Assembly (NCBI RefSeq): GCF_003990185.1
Contig: NZ_RZHF01000016.1
Span: forward strand, 124,001 to 188,000
Direction of reading: 5' to 3'
Origin: Vreelandella nanhaiensis
Lineage (GTDB): Bacteria; Pseudomonadota; Gammaproteobacteria; Pseudomonadales; Halomonadaceae
Length of the DNA stretch: 64,000 nucleotides
Position numbers and translations under genes: made by a program. Positions 46,994 through 55,949 of this stretch are shown piece by piece. The notes under the pieces are model-generated. The model made no database searches. It was not told where the DNA came from and was given only the letters and a program-made list of their open reading frames with translations. How positions within the stretch are numbered: position 1 is the first letter of the stretch; each line of letters begins with the position of its first letter.

Positions 46994-47914
46994 ATGCAAG
47001 ATTTACTCAATGAGATCGCCGAGGCGATGGGCGCCGAAACCGAACGTGGCAAGGTCGCCGACTACATTCCAGAGCTTGCTCATGTAGACCCCAACCGGTT
47101 TGCCATCTCGCTTGCCACGGTGAATGGAGAGCGCTATTCAGCTGGCTGTGCTACCTCGCCTTTTTCAATTCAGAGTATTTCAAAAGTATTTACCCTGACG
47201 ATTGCACTGGGGAAAATGGGCGATGCGTTATGGTCAAACGTTGGCCGAGAGCCTTCGGGTGATCCTTTCAATTCCATTGTTCAGCTTGAGCATGAAGGCG
47301 GCAAGCCACGTAACCCCTTCATCAATGCCGGTGCTATTGCCGTGGTCGATGCGATCATGATGGGCCATGAGCCTAAGGAAACGCTCGCCGAGCTTATAAA
47401 CTTTGTCCGCTATATCGCTGATGACGAAAGTATCTGCTTTGATCATAAGGTCGCCGCTTCTGAAATGGCGCACCGTGACCGCAATGCCTCCCTTGCCCAC
47501 TTCATGAAAGCCTTTGGCCGGCTGCGTCACGATGTTGATAAAGTCTTGGGCACCTATTTCCACCAATGTGCAATCGCCATGAGCTGCGAACAGCTCGCCC
47601 ATGCGGGGCTGTTTCTGGCCTCCGATGGCGTTAACCAGCCCAGCAATATCCGCGTGGTTTCTCCGCAACGAGCACGGCGTATTAACTCGCTAATGATGAT
47701 GTGCGGTCATTACGATGCATCAGGCGAATTCGCCTTCCGAGTGGGCCTGCCGGGTAAAAGTGGTGTGGGTGGCGGCATTCTGGCGATTGCGCCAGGCCAA
47801 GGCGCCCTTGCCGTCTGGTCTCCGGGACTGGATGACTACGGCAATAGCCTGCTGGGTACCAAAGCGCTTGAAATGTTCGTTCAGCGTACCGGCTGGTCAG
47901 TGTTTGGGCATTGA
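46994..47914 (+). CDS. glsA: Glutaminase
   Basis: Hydrolyses L-glutamine to glutamate and ammonia. It has the beta-lactamase-like glutaminase fold with the catalytic SxxK at Ser61 and Lys64 (SISK) in [13 protein letters not shown]. Other family blocks are [26 protein letters not shown] and the Tyr/Gly-rich [18 protein letters not shown]. The length of 306 aa is normal. Glutamate is a main osmolyte and counter-ion in halophiles, so the enzyme may also serve salt or acid response (inference). Confidence 0.95.
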   Translation: MQDLLNEIAEAMGAETERGKVADYIPELAHVDPNRFAISLATVNGERYSAGCATSPFSIQSISKVFTLTIALGKMGDALWSNVGREPSGDPFNSIVQLEHEGGKPRNPFINAGAIAVVDAIMMGHEPKETLAELINFVRYIADDESICFDHKVAASEMAHRDRNASLAHFMKAFGRLRHDVDKVLGTYFHQCAIAMSCEQLAHAGLFLASDGVNQPSNIRVVSPQRARRINSLMMMCGHYDASGEFAFRVGLPGKSGVGGGILAIAPGQGALAVWSPGLDDYGNSLLGTKALEMFVQRTGWSVFGH

Positions 47915-47949
47915 TCTGATAGCTTTTGCTCTCTCAAGTCATTTTTACA

Positions 47950-47998
47950 ATCTGGTTAGCGGTTAAAAATATAAGTATTCCTATCTTCCTAACCAGAT
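47950..47998. promoter_or_regulatory. 10-bp inverted repeat after glsA
   Basis: ATCTGGTTAG (47950-47959) and CTAACCAGAT (47989-47998) are perfect inverted copies separated by 29 AT-rich bases. They lie 36 bases after the glsA stop and 139 bases before the LacI start. They could be two half-sites for a DNA looping regulator or a long-loop terminator of glsA; there is no U tract after it. Confidence 0.4.
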
Positions 47999-48097
47999 AA
48001 CATTTCGTGGGTGGTAAAACCGCCGTCAATTTCCTGCCAAATTTATATCCTTTCGACATCAGTTCGTCACAATCCCTCGTTAGGCTGGCACCTAATT

Positions 48098-48115
48098 AAT
48101 GAGATCGATCTCATT
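48098..48115. promoter_or_regulatory. Perfect 18-bp palindrome upstream of the LacI gene
   Basis: AATGAGATCGATCTCATT is a complete palindrome centred 31 bases before the LacI-type regulator start. Its length and even central CG fit a LacI-family operator, so it is probably the autoregulatory site of the downstream operon. Confidence 0.7.
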
Positions 48116-48136
48116 TCACCGGTAACAGGTACTCGC

Positions 48137-49174
48137 ATGGCAGACTTACTCAGCGTGGCAAAACTCGCCGGCGTTTCTCGGGCAACGGCCGCACGCGCTT
48201 TCTCAACACCTGATTTAGTACGCGATACAACGCGGGAAAAGATCTTCCATGCGGCTCAACAGCTTGCATTTAGGCCTAACAAAGTGGCTCAGCAGTTGCG
48301 CTTAAAAGCAACGCAAATGATTGGCGTCATGGTGCCTAGCCTTGATAACCCGGTTTTTGCTGAACAGCTTCAAGCCATGGAGGTGGCAGCCCGGGCCTGC
48401 GGCTATTCGCTAATCGTCACGACGAGCGAATACGATGCCAGTCGTGAGAACGATATTGTCGAAGAGATGCTACGCCAGAGGGTTGATGGTTTGGTGCTAA
48501 CAGTGGCTGAAGCTGATAAAAGCGCTGTGCTTACTCAGCTACATCAAGAAACCACTCCTTGTCTGCTTGTTTATAATCCTCCTGGCAACAGCGGCTTTCC
48601 CTCTGTCGGCGTGGATAACCAAGCCGCTAGCGAAGCCGCCACCCGCTATCTCATTACACTAGGTCATCAGCAAATTGGGATGGTCGCAGGGCCATTATTA
48701 CAATCTGACCGTGCACGACAGCGCTATGAAGGTTATTGCCTCGCCATGCAGGCGGCTGGGCTTGCGCCCTGCCCACTCATTGAAATGCCGCGCCATACCC
48801 AGGCAGACCTGAAAAGCCTAGCGCCACATTTACACGGCGACAATGCGATCAGTGCGTTGATTTGTACTAATGATCTGCTCGCTATCAGCTTGATAGGCGA
48901 ACTTCAACGAGCCGGGCTTTCGGTACCTGACGATCTATCTGTTATGGGGTTTGACGGCATTGCCCTGGGAAAATATGTCTACCCATCACTCTGCACCGTT
49001 GAGCAGCCCCGTGCGGATATTGGTCGTGCAGCCATTCACACGATGCTGAACATGATTCGGGGTGAAAGACCCGTTCTTACACCCCTGCCCTATGTATTAC
49101 GAAAGGGCGAAAGTGTCGGAGCTCCGACAACCAGAAAGACCCCATCAGGTATTTCATCGAGGAGTATCGCATGA
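48137..49174 (+). CDS. LacI-type transcriptional regulator of the downstream importer
   Basis: A 345-aa repressor. The LacI HTH and hinge helix are at residues 1-60 (SVAKLAGVSRATAARAFS, then RPNKVAQQLRLKATQMIGVMVP, in pieces). The sugar-binding-type effector domain follows with DGLVLTVAEAD and the family C-terminal VMGFDGIALGKYVYPSLCTV. I chose ATG 48137, which has a weak AGG upstream; the frame is open to 48011. Its stop overlaps the binding-protein start by 4 bases (ATGA), so it is in one operon with the transporter and likely controls it. The palindrome at 48098 is its probable operator. Confidence 0.92.
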   Translation: MADLLSVAKLAGVSRATAARAFSTPDLVRDTTREKIFHAAQQLAFRPNKVAQQLRLKATQMIGVMVPSLDNPVFAEQLQAMEVAARACGYSLIVTTSEYDASRENDIVEEMLRQRVDGLVLTVAEADKSAVLTQLHQETTPCLLVYNPPGNSGFPSVGVDNQAASEAATRYLITLGHQQIGMVAGPLLQSDRARQRYEGYCLAMQAAGLAPCPLIEMPRHTQADLKSLAPHLHGDNAISALICTNDLLAISLIGELQRAGLSVPDDLSVMGFDGIALGKYVYPSLCTVEQPRADIGRAAIHTMLNMIRGERPVLTPLPYVLRKGESVGAPTTRKTPSGISSRSIA

Positions 49175-50187
49175 ACGTTAAGCATCTATATCAAGCGCTA
49201 TTGGCGACTACACTTATCAGTGCCTCAACCGGCGTGATGGCCCAAAGCAGCGATAACGCCATTTGCTACAACTGCCCACCCGAGTGGGCAGACTGGGGCA
49301 CACAACTACGCCTGATTGAGCAGGAAACAAGCATCCGGGTACCACAGGATAATAAAAACTCCGGTCAGTCATTGGCACAGCTAGTGGCAGAAGCCAATAG
49401 CCCCGTTGCTGATGTGGTCTATTATGGGGTGACGTTTGGTATCCAGGCGATGGAAGCCGACGTGGTTGAGCCTTATCAGCCGGCACACTGGGATGAGATT
49501 CCTGAGGGCCTTAAAGATCCTGATGGTAATTGGTTTGCCATTCATTCAGGCACGCTTGGCTTTATGGTTAACGTTGATGCCTTGGATGGCGCCCCCGTTC
49601 CTACCTCCTGGGCAGACCTGCTAAAACCTGAGTACCGGGGCATGGTGGGTTATCTCGATCCTGCCAGCGCTTTTGTTGGTTATGTAGGTGCAACCGCGGT
49701 TAATTTGGCGATGGGCGGCGATCTTAACGACTTCACCCCCGCCATCGACTACTTCAACCAACTCGCTGATAACGCCCCCATCGTTCCTAAACAAACCAGC
49801 TACGCCCGCGTGCTTTCCGGTGAAATTCCGATTCTGCTCGATTACGACTTCAACGCTTACCGCGCCCGTCATAGTGATGGCGCCAACATTGATTTTGTGA
49901 TTCCTGAAGAAGGCAGCGTTGTGGTGCCCTACGTAATGAGCCTGGTTAAAGATAGCCCCAACCCGGAAAACGGGCGTCAGGTGCTTGATTTCGTGCTTTC
50001 TGATCAAGGGCAAGCGGTTTGGGCAGATGCCTACCTGCGTCCGGTACGCGAAGAGGCTGTCTCAGAAGAAGCTCGTAGCGTCTTTCTACCCGATAGCGAT
50101 TACGCCCGCGCGGTCACGGTAGATTATGACGCCATGGCCAATGCCCAGCGCAGCTTCTCCGAGCGGTATCTTTCGGAGGTTCGTTAA
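49171..50187 (+). CDS. ABC transporter substrate-binding protein (family 1 type)
   Basis: Periplasmic solute-binding protein (338 aa). The signal peptide ends at VMA-QSSDN. The mature part has the two-lobe pattern of iron/thiamine/polyamine/aminoethylphosphonate binders: ADVVYYGVTFGIQAMEAD, WFAIHSGTLGFMVNVDAL and PTSWADLLKPEYRGMVGYLDP, in pieces. The pair of cysteines in ICYNCPPEW near the N-terminus could form a disulfide. The substrate is not evident; from the phosphodiesterase gene in the same operon a phosphodiester or phosphonate is my guess. Confidence 0.9.
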   Translation: MNVKHLYQALLATTLISASTGVMAQSSDNAICYNCPPEWADWGTQLRLIEQETSIRVPQDNKNSGQSLAQLVAEANSPVADVVYYGVTFGIQAMEADVVEPYQPAHWDEIPEGLKDPDGNWFAIHSGTLGFMVNVDALDGAPVPTSWADLLKPEYRGMVGYLDPASAFVGYVGATAVNLAMGGDLNDFTPAIDYFNQLADNAPIVPKQTSYARVLSGEIPILLDYDFNAYRARHSDGANIDFVIPEEGSVVVPYVMSLVKDSPNPENGRQVLDFVLSDQGQAVWADAYLRPVREEAVSEEARSVFLPDSDYARAVTVDYDAMANAQRSFSERYLSEVR

Positions 50188-50189
50188 TC

Positions 50190-51080
50190 ATGGCAGTAAC
50201 GTCCAAGCAGCCCTTAGGGGCTGCTTATTCAGCAACTCAAGCGATAAGCCAAGCTCCAAAGCGCAAAAACCTCATTGCGATATTCGCCTTAGCGCCAGCA
50301 CTAGCCGTATTTCTCGCTTTTTGGCTACTGCCGTTTTCTCGTTTGATTCTCATGGGTGCCGAAGCTGATCGAAGCAGCGGTATCAGTGCTTACTTCACCA
50401 TTCTTACCCACCAGCAGTACTTAATTAGTCTTGTTACCACCGTCACCGTCTCCTTTACCGTCTCACTTGTTGCCGTGGGTATTGCCGGCATTGCCGGTTT
50501 CTTTTTGGCACGGCATCGTTTTATAGGTAAATCGGTCCTGGTCGCGATTCTCACCTTTCCACTTGCCTTTCCAGGAGTAGTGGTAGGTTTTTTAGTGATT
50601 ATGTTAGGCGGTCGTCAGGGGGCTCTGGCTCAATTGAGTCTGTGGTTATTTGATGAACGTTGGATGTTTGCCTATTCACTTGCCGGGCTATTTATCGGCT
50701 ACCTCTATTTCTCCATACCACGGGTTATCACCACGGTAATGGCTGCCTGTGAAAATTTAGACCAAAGCCTTGAAGAAGCTGCCCGCTCATTGGGGGCTAA
50801 CTCATGGCAAGTCACCAAAGATGTCATCGTGCCGGGTATTGCACCTGCCTTACTATCAACCGGCGCTATCTGCTTTGCGACCAGTATGGGGGCGTTTGGT
50901 ACCGCTTTCACACTCGGCACACGGCTGAGCATTTTGCCCCTCAATATTTATGGCGAATTCACCAACTATGCCAACTTCGCCATGGCAGCCGCCCTGTCTG
51001 TGGTGCTTGGGCTGATCACCTGGGTTGCATTAAGCCTGGCACGCAAGCTGGCGGGCAGCAATGTGGGAGCCCCGGTATGA
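50190..51080 (+). CDS. ABC transporter permease 1
   Basis: A 296-aa permease with six membrane segments. It has a cytoplasmic N-terminus of about 25 residues, the first segment at LIAIFALAPALAVFLAFWLLPF, and the EAA loop EAARSLGANSWQVTKDVIVPGI that meets the ATPase. The type (PotB/PhnU/ThiP-like single-fold permease) matches the second permease as a heterodimer. It starts 2 bases after the binding protein stop and overlaps the next gene by 4 bases. Confidence 0.92.
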   Translation: MAVTSKQPLGAAYSATQAISQAPKRKNLIAIFALAPALAVFLAFWLLPFSRLILMGAEADRSSGISAYFTILTHQQYLISLVTTVTVSFTVSLVAVGIAGIAGFFLARHRFIGKSVLVAILTFPLAFPGVVVGFLVIMLGGRQGALAQLSLWLFDERWMFAYSLAGLFIGYLYFSIPRVITTVMAACENLDQSLEEAARSLGANSWQVTKDVIVPGIAPALLSTGAICFATSMGAFGTAFTLGTRLSILPLNIYGEFTNYANFAMAAALSVVLGLITWVALSLARKLAGSNVGAPV

Positions 51081-51865
51081 ATCCACGCATCCGATTTATC
51101 CTCCAGCTGAGTTTTACTCTTCTGGTTTGCCTCTTCATGATTATTCCCGTGGCCATGTCGGTAATGGCCGGGCTGACCGAGAACTACTTTGTTGGCCTTA
51201 AAAGCGGTTTAACGCTGCGCTGGGTAAATGAGGTATGGCAGCTTTACTCCGATACTATCTGGCTTTCTATCAAGCTGGCTTTGGCCTGCTTGGTGATTGC
51301 GACGCTGATTGGTGTGCCTGCGGCTTATGGCTTGCTACGCAGCCGCCGCCGCTGGGCCAATGCAATTGAGGAACTGCTTCTGTTGCCGGTGGCAGTGCCA
51401 GGCCTTGCCACCGCGCTCGCGCTACTCCTTGCCTACGGTAGCTACCGCGAATTTCGTGGGAGCTGGCTGTTTATTCTGATAGGCCATGTGCTTTTCACCC
51501 TGCCGTTTATGGTTCGTGCCGTACTTTCCGTCATGCAGACCGCACGCCTCCCGCTACTTGAAGAAGCGGCAGCAAGCCTAGGTGCCAATTTTCGACAGCG
51601 CTTTTTTGCCGTAGTGGTTCCCAACTGTCTTAGCGGTATTTTGGCGGGAGCGCTGATGGTCTTCACCTTATCGATTGGTGAGTTCAACATTACCTGGATG
51701 CTACATACCCCGCTTACCAAAACCCTCCCGGTAGGGCTAGCCGATAGCTATGCCTCCATGCGCCTTGAAGTGGGTTCGGCCTACACGCTGATCTTTCTAG
51801 TGATGATTGTCCCCTTGCTAGTGGCTATTCAATGGGCCGGACGGCTTTCCAGCCCACGCCGCTAA
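51077..51865 (+). CDS. ABC transporter permease 2
   Basis: A 262-aa PotC/PhnV-like permease with six segments. The EAA loop is EEAAASLGANFRQRFFAVVVPN. The start at 51077 (ATGA overlap with the first permease) is preferred over an upstream start that would lie inside the neighbouring gene. A 52-base gap separates it from the ATPase gene. Confidence 0.92.
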   Translation: MNPRIRFILQLSFTLLVCLFMIIPVAMSVMAGLTENYFVGLKSGLTLRWVNEVWQLYSDTIWLSIKLALACLVIATLIGVPAAYGLLRSRRRWANAIEELLLLPVAVPGLATALALLLAYGSYREFRGSWLFILIGHVLFTLPFMVRAVLSVMQTARLPLLEEAAASLGANFRQRFFAVVVPNCLSGILAGALMVFTLSIGEFNITWMLHTPLTKTLPVGLADSYASMRLEVGSAYTLIFLVMIVPLLVAIQWAGRLSSPRR

Positions 51866-51917
51866 CCAGCCAGAACATCTAATCCGCCCCCGGCGAAGAG
51901 ACAACCCTGAGACCGAT

Positions 51918-53009
51918 ATGAGTTCATCCGTCAACATCATCCTTACCCAATGCAGCCGCACTTTTTCAGGTGGCCATACTGCGCTGCAACCGCTAGATCT
52001 GCACATTAACGCAGGCGAGACCCTTGTACTTCTTGGCCCTTCAGGCTGTGGCAAGACCACTACGCTGCGTATTATCAGCGGCCTTGAAAGTCCTGATCAG
52101 GGCGGGCGCGTCCAGTTTGGCGGACAAGACGTGACTACTCTGCCTATTGAAAAGCGCGATGTCGGCATGGTGTTTCAAAACTACGCCCTGTTCCCCAATA
52201 TGAGTGTTGCCGACAATATTGCCTATGGCCTGAAGATCCGGCGTTTATCCCGTTCTGAGATTGAGCAACGGCTTGCCGAGGTCATGCGCATGGTGGACTT
52301 GGAGGGCTTTGGCGAGCGGCGTATTGAAGCGCTCTCAGGTGGGCAAAAACAGCGCGTTGCCCTGGCACGGGCCATCGCTGTTCGCCCTAAAGTGCTACTG
52401 TTTGATGAACCGCTTGCGGCCCTGGACGCTAAGTTGCGCGACCGGCTGCGTCTGGAAATCGGCCAGCTACTGCGCAAACTAGGCACAACTGCGGTTTATG
52501 TGACCCATGACCAAGACGAGGCAATGGCTTTGGGTGACCGTATCGCGGTGATGCAAGCGGGGAGAATTGCACAGCTGGGTACGCCTCAAGAGATTTACCA
52601 TCAGCCTGCTAATACGTTTGTAGCCGATTTTATCGGCGCAGTGAATCGCTTGGTAGTCACCGGTAAAGGGGCTGATGGTCAACTCACCGTACCAGGCGGT
52701 GAATTGACCGCACCTCATTTACAAGAGGCACTAAGCGTTTACTGTCGTCCGGAGGATATCGAAGTGGTGGCCCTAGCAGATGCCCAGGTGAAGGGCCGCG
52801 TTCTACAAAGTATTTTCCTAGGCCAATCGCAGCAGTTAATGGTTGATACAGGCGGCGCTACACCGATTCAGGTTAAAGCATCATCGCGCCAGCACTGGCC
52901 CACCGGCGCCGCTATTGGCTTGACCCTACCCCCTCAAGCGCTTTTTCATCCTGAACTTAGTCATTCAAAACTAGCCACCACAAGCGCCAAGGAGCAGGCC
53001 AATGGGTAA
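51918..53009 (+). CDS. ABC transporter ATP-binding protein
   Basis: A 363-aa ATPase of the spermidine/phosphonate/iron (CUT-like) class. Walker A is GPSGCGKT at 40-47, the signature LSGGQKQR at 139-146 and Walker B VLLFDEPLAALD at 159-170. The C-terminal quarter is a TOBE domain (VYCRPEDIEVVAL), which often carries regulatory ligand sites. The stop overlaps the phosphodiesterase start by 8 bases, so the two are translationally linked. Confidence 0.94.
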   Translation: MSSSVNIILTQCSRTFSGGHTALQPLDLHINAGETLVLLGPSGCGKTTTLRIISGLESPDQGGRVQFGGQDVTTLPIEKRDVGMVFQNYALFPNMSVADNIAYGLKIRRLSRSEIEQRLAEVMRMVDLEGFGERRIEALSGGQKQRVALARAIAVRPKVLLFDEPLAALDAKLRDRLRLEIGQLLRKLGTTAVYVTHDQDEAMALGDRIAVMQAGRIAQLGTPQEIYHQPANTFVADFIGAVNRLVVTGKGADGQLTVPGGELTAPHLQEALSVYCRPEDIEVVALADAQVKGRVLQSIFLGQSQQLMVDTGGATPIQVKASSRQHWPTGAAIGLTLPPQALFHPELSHSKLATTSAKEQANG

Positions 53010-53832
53010 ATCTTGTCTTATTGCTCAGATCAGCGATCCGCATATCAAAGCTGGCGGCCGGCTTTCTTACCGTAAAGTAGATACTGCCAATGCCCTACGT
53101 CAGGCCATTCAAACGCTAAATCAGCTAATGCCACGCCCCGATTTGGTGCTGATTAGCGGGGATCTGGTCGACTTTGGCCACCCGGATGAATACGCAACGT
53201 TCAAACAGATTCTGGTGGATCTGGCACTGCCGGTTTATCTGATCCCTGGTAATCATGATGACCGCCATCATTTACGTGCTGCTTTTCCCGAACATAACTA
53301 TCTCTTTCAAGACACCCATTATTTACAGTGGGTAATTGATGACTATCCAGTACGCCTAGTGGGGCTGGACTCCTCCGTGCCGGGAAAACCTTATGGCGAA
53401 CTAAGTGAGGAAAGCCTGCGCTGGCTGGATGAAACCCTAGCCGAACAGCCACAAACCCCGACTCTGGTGATGCTCCATCATCATCCGTTTATCAGTGGTA
53501 TTGATCATATGGATCGTCAGCCTCTTAAGCAGCCCCACGCGCTGGCCGAGGTAATTAACAAGCATGCTCAGGTTGAACGCGTGCTTTGCGGGCATGTACA
53601 CCGCACTATCCAGGCTCAATTTGGAAATACGTTAGCCATCAGCTGCCCTGGAGTTTCGCATTATGTCAGCCTGGATCTGACCCCAGACGGCCCTTCCCGT
53701 TTTCAGTTGGAGCCGCCAGGGTATTTGCTGCACCAATGGTCAGCAGAAGCAGGCATGGTGACGCACCAAGGTTTTATCAAACAGTACCCAGGCCCTTATC
53801 CGTTTTACGACGCTAACGGCCTAATTGACTAA
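53002..53832 (+). CDS. GpdQ-like metallophosphodiesterase
   Basis: Calcineurin-fold di-metal phosphodiesterase (276 aa) closest by eye to glycerophosphodiesterase GpdQ and cyclic-nucleotide phosphodiesterases of the CpdA/Icc type. Ligands are Asp12 and His14 (SDPH), Asp54 (SGDLVDFG), Asn84 and His85 (GNHDD), His160 (LHHHP), and His198 and His200 (GHVH). These are offset by about +4 from the GpdQ ligands. It has no signal peptide and should act in the cytoplasm. It is the last gene of the LacI-ABC operon, so the imported solute is probably a phosphodiester that it hydrolyses. It overlaps the convergent macro-domain gene by 20 bases. Confidence 0.9.
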   Translation: MGKSCLIAQISDPHIKAGGRLSYRKVDTANALRQAIQTLNQLMPRPDLVLISGDLVDFGHPDEYATFKQILVDLALPVYLIPGNHDDRHHLRAAFPEHNYLFQDTHYLQWVIDDYPVRLVGLDSSVPGKPYGELSEESLRWLDETLAEQPQTPTLVMLHHHPFISGIDHMDRQPLKQPHALAEVINKHAQVERVLCGHVHRTIQAQFGNTLAISCPGVSHYVSLDLTPDGPSRFQLEPPGYLLHQWSAEAGMVTHQGFIKQYPGPYPFYDANGLID

Positions 53833-54325
53833 CGCACGCTTCATATACAGCCAAATCCTTGGAAGAGAAGCAGCAAAACGTAACCGTCTCAACGGTAGTA
53901 TCCTGTTTCAGTACCTCACTCACCGTTGAGACGGCAATCCGCGCCGCCTCTTCAATAGGATAACGGTATATACCCGTACTTATGCTTGGAAACGCCACCG
54001 AGCGCGCGCCTACCGATGCAGCCAGCGCCAAGGAGCGTTGATAGCACGATGCCAACAGTTCAGCCTCGCCGCGAGTACCGCCGTGCCATACCGGGCCGAC
54101 GGTATGAATGACGTAGCGCGCCGGTAGCTTAAAGCCCTCGGTTAGCTTTGCATCGCCGGTTGGGCATCCACCCAGCGTTCGGCACGCTTTAAGTAGTTCA
54201 GGCCCTGCCGCGCGATGAATGGCGCCATCCACCCCGCCACCACCCAGTAGCGACGTATTGGCAGCATTGACGATGGCATCAACGTCAAGAGTAGTGATAT
54301 CGGCTTTAATCGCGGTAATGTTCAT
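53813..54325 (-). CDS. Macro domain protein (O-acetyl-ADP-ribose deacetylase type)
   Basis: A 170-aa single-domain protein. The ADP-ribose-binding motifs are [22 protein letters not shown] in pieces and [10 protein letters not shown]. This is the YmdB/MacroD type, which removes O-acetyl or ADP-ribosyl groups. It is downstream of the Ada-type gene on the same strand, 19 bases after its stop, and could be co-transcribed; both could deal with damage or signalling at nucleic acids (inference). Its 3' end overlaps the phosphodiesterase gene by 20 bases. Confidence 0.93.
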   Translation of the reverse strand: MNITAIKADITTLDVDAIVNAANTSLLGGGGVDGAIHRAAGPELLKACRTLGGCPTGDAKLTEGFKLPARYVIHTVGPVWHGGTRGEAELLASCYQRSLALAASVGARSVAFPSISTGIYRYPIEEAARIAVSTVSEVLKQDTTVETVTFCCFSSKDLAVYEACVSQLGR

Positions 54326-54344
54326 TTATAACCTCCGTGAGTAG

Positions 54345-55208
54345 CTAGTGCGCGGTTAACAGCTCGGCTTCAGGTTCAGCCACCTGTATCTGGGCGATCT
54401 CCCACGCTTGCACCATCTGTTTTTTAGGCAGACCCCAGCGGTAACCACCTAATGCGCCGCTTTGTTGAATAACCCGGTGGCAGGGAATCCACAGCGCAAT
54501 GGGGTTAGCACCCACCGCATTACCTACGGCTCGCGACGATTTAGGCATGCCCAAAGCCTGAGCAATATGCGTATAGCTTGCCAACTGGCCTTCAGGAATG
54601 GTGAGCAGTGCGCGCCATACGGCAATCTGGAAATTAGTGCCGGTCACGTGAAGCGCTAACGTACCGGGCTCGGCTTTAGCCCTTGCAAATAGCGCATCGA
54701 CCACATAAGCCGTCGCCTCAGGGCGATGATGGAGCGTACTTCGCGGCCACTCCTTGGCAAGTCGCGCCAGCAGTTCATCAGCGCTGGTAGCATCTACAAA
54801 GCCCATGCGGCAAATGCCGCGCGGGGTTACCGCTACCAGCACGGTACCCAAGGGCGTTGCATGCACGCCGTACTCGATACATACGCCCTCCCCCTGGCGC
54901 TTATGCTCTCCTGGCGTCACTGCTTCCAGCTGCACAAAATGATCATAAAGCCTAGAGCCCCCGCTCAGCCCAAGCTCATGAGCCACATCAACTAACGCAC
55001 GCGGCTCTTTTAATAGCTGCTTACCGCGCTCCAAGGTCAGGGCCTGTAAAAAGCGTTTGGGCGAAATACCGGCATAACGGCAGAACAGACGCTGAAAATG
55101 ATAGGCACTCAAGTGGACATGGGCAGCGACCTCCTCCAGGCTGGGCTGCAATGCCGCAAGTTCCACCATGTAGGCCATCGCCTTCTCGATACGCGCGTAA
55201 TCATCCAT
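54345..55208 (-). CDS. Ada-type regulator/methylated-DNA cysteine methyltransferase
   Basis: A 287-aa two-domain protein. Residues 1-105 form an AraC-type HTH (AAHVHLSAYHFQRLFCRYAG, then SRLYDHFVQLEAVTPGEH). The C-terminal part (about 115-287) is an O6-alkylguanine-DNA alkyltransferase with the acceptor Cys243 in IPCHRV. The N-terminal zinc domain of full Ada, which senses methylphosphotriesters, is absent, so the usual switch for Ada activation is missing. It suicidally repairs O6-methylguanine and may control its own operon. Confidence 0.93.
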   Translation of the reverse strand: MDDYARIEKAMAYMVELAALQPSLEEVAAHVHLSAYHFQRLFCRYAGISPKRFLQALTLERGKQLLKEPRALVDVAHELGLSGGSRLYDHFVQLEAVTPGEHKRQGEGVCIEYGVHATPLGTVLVAVTPRGICRMGFVDATSADELLARLAKEWPRSTLHHRPEATAYVVDALFARAKAEPGTLALHVTGTNFQIAVWRALLTIPEGQLASYTHIAQALGMPKSSRAVGNAVGANPIALWIPCHRVIQQSGALGGYRWGLPKKQMVQAWEIAQIQVAEPEAELLTAH

Positions 55209-55355
55209 TGTCGGCTCCTTTAATTGATACCCAAGCTACCTCTAGCTTAAGCGCTCCATAGCGGCCTGCCGACCCGAATCTTGCGCATATCAATTTTATA
55301 CAATACGCCGTACCAACCTCATCGCACACTTCTCCTACTGTTTAGGAGGATCACC

Positions 55356-55949
55356 ATGAGCGTTTCGTTATTACTACCCATGTCAGCCTTTGCCCTTGCA
55401 GCATCCATTTCCCCTGGCCCGGTGAATCTAGTGTGCCTAAGTAGCGGCACCCACTACCCTATCGCGAAAGGATTAGTCTTTGTGACCGGTGCCACACTGG
55501 GCTTTATAGCGCTGTTTCTAGGGATTGGAGCAGGACTCTACTCTTTGCTTACTACAGTGCCACTGTTCGATGTATTACTACGTTGGGCTGGGGTGGCATT
55601 TCTGCTTTATCTAAGTATCAAGCTAGCAATGGATGACGGCACGCTGCCTGAGCAAGCAATAGCAAAACCGCCTGGCTTTATGACGGGCGCGCTCATGCAG
55701 TGGCTAAACCCCAAAGCATGGATTGCATCAGCTTCAGGCATTAGTGCTTATACAAGCGGTAACGACCTGACGCAAATTGCCATGTTTGCAGCGCTGTACC
55801 TACCCATTTGTTGGTTATCGCTAGCAAGCTGGGTATACGCCGGGGCTTTTTTAAAGCGCTCTATTCAAACGCCTCGACTGTTAGTAACCATTAACCGGTT
55901 GCTCGCTGTGTTATTGGCCACAAGCTGTCTATTCTTATTGCTCGCCTAG
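55356..55949 (+). CDS. LysE/RhtB family exporter
   Basis: A six-segment amino-acid or metabolite exporter (197 aa). It has the helix-1 SISPGPVNLVCLSSG motif and the NPKAWIASASG motif. I chose ATG 55356 with TAGGAGGATC upstream. It converges on the AraC-type regulator gene with a 15-base overlap of the ends, and it is separated from the Ada gene by a divergent promoter region. The substrate is unknown. Confidence 0.9.
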   Translation: MSVSLLLPMSAFALAASISPGPVNLVCLSSGTHYPIAKGLVFVTGATLGFIALFLGIGAGLYSLLTTVPLFDVLLRWAGVAFLLYLSIKLAMDDGTLPEQAIAKPPGFMTGALMQWLNPKAWIASASGISAYTSGNDLTQIAMFAALYLPICWLSLASWVYAGAFLKRSIQTPRLLVTINRLLAVLLATSCLFLLLA

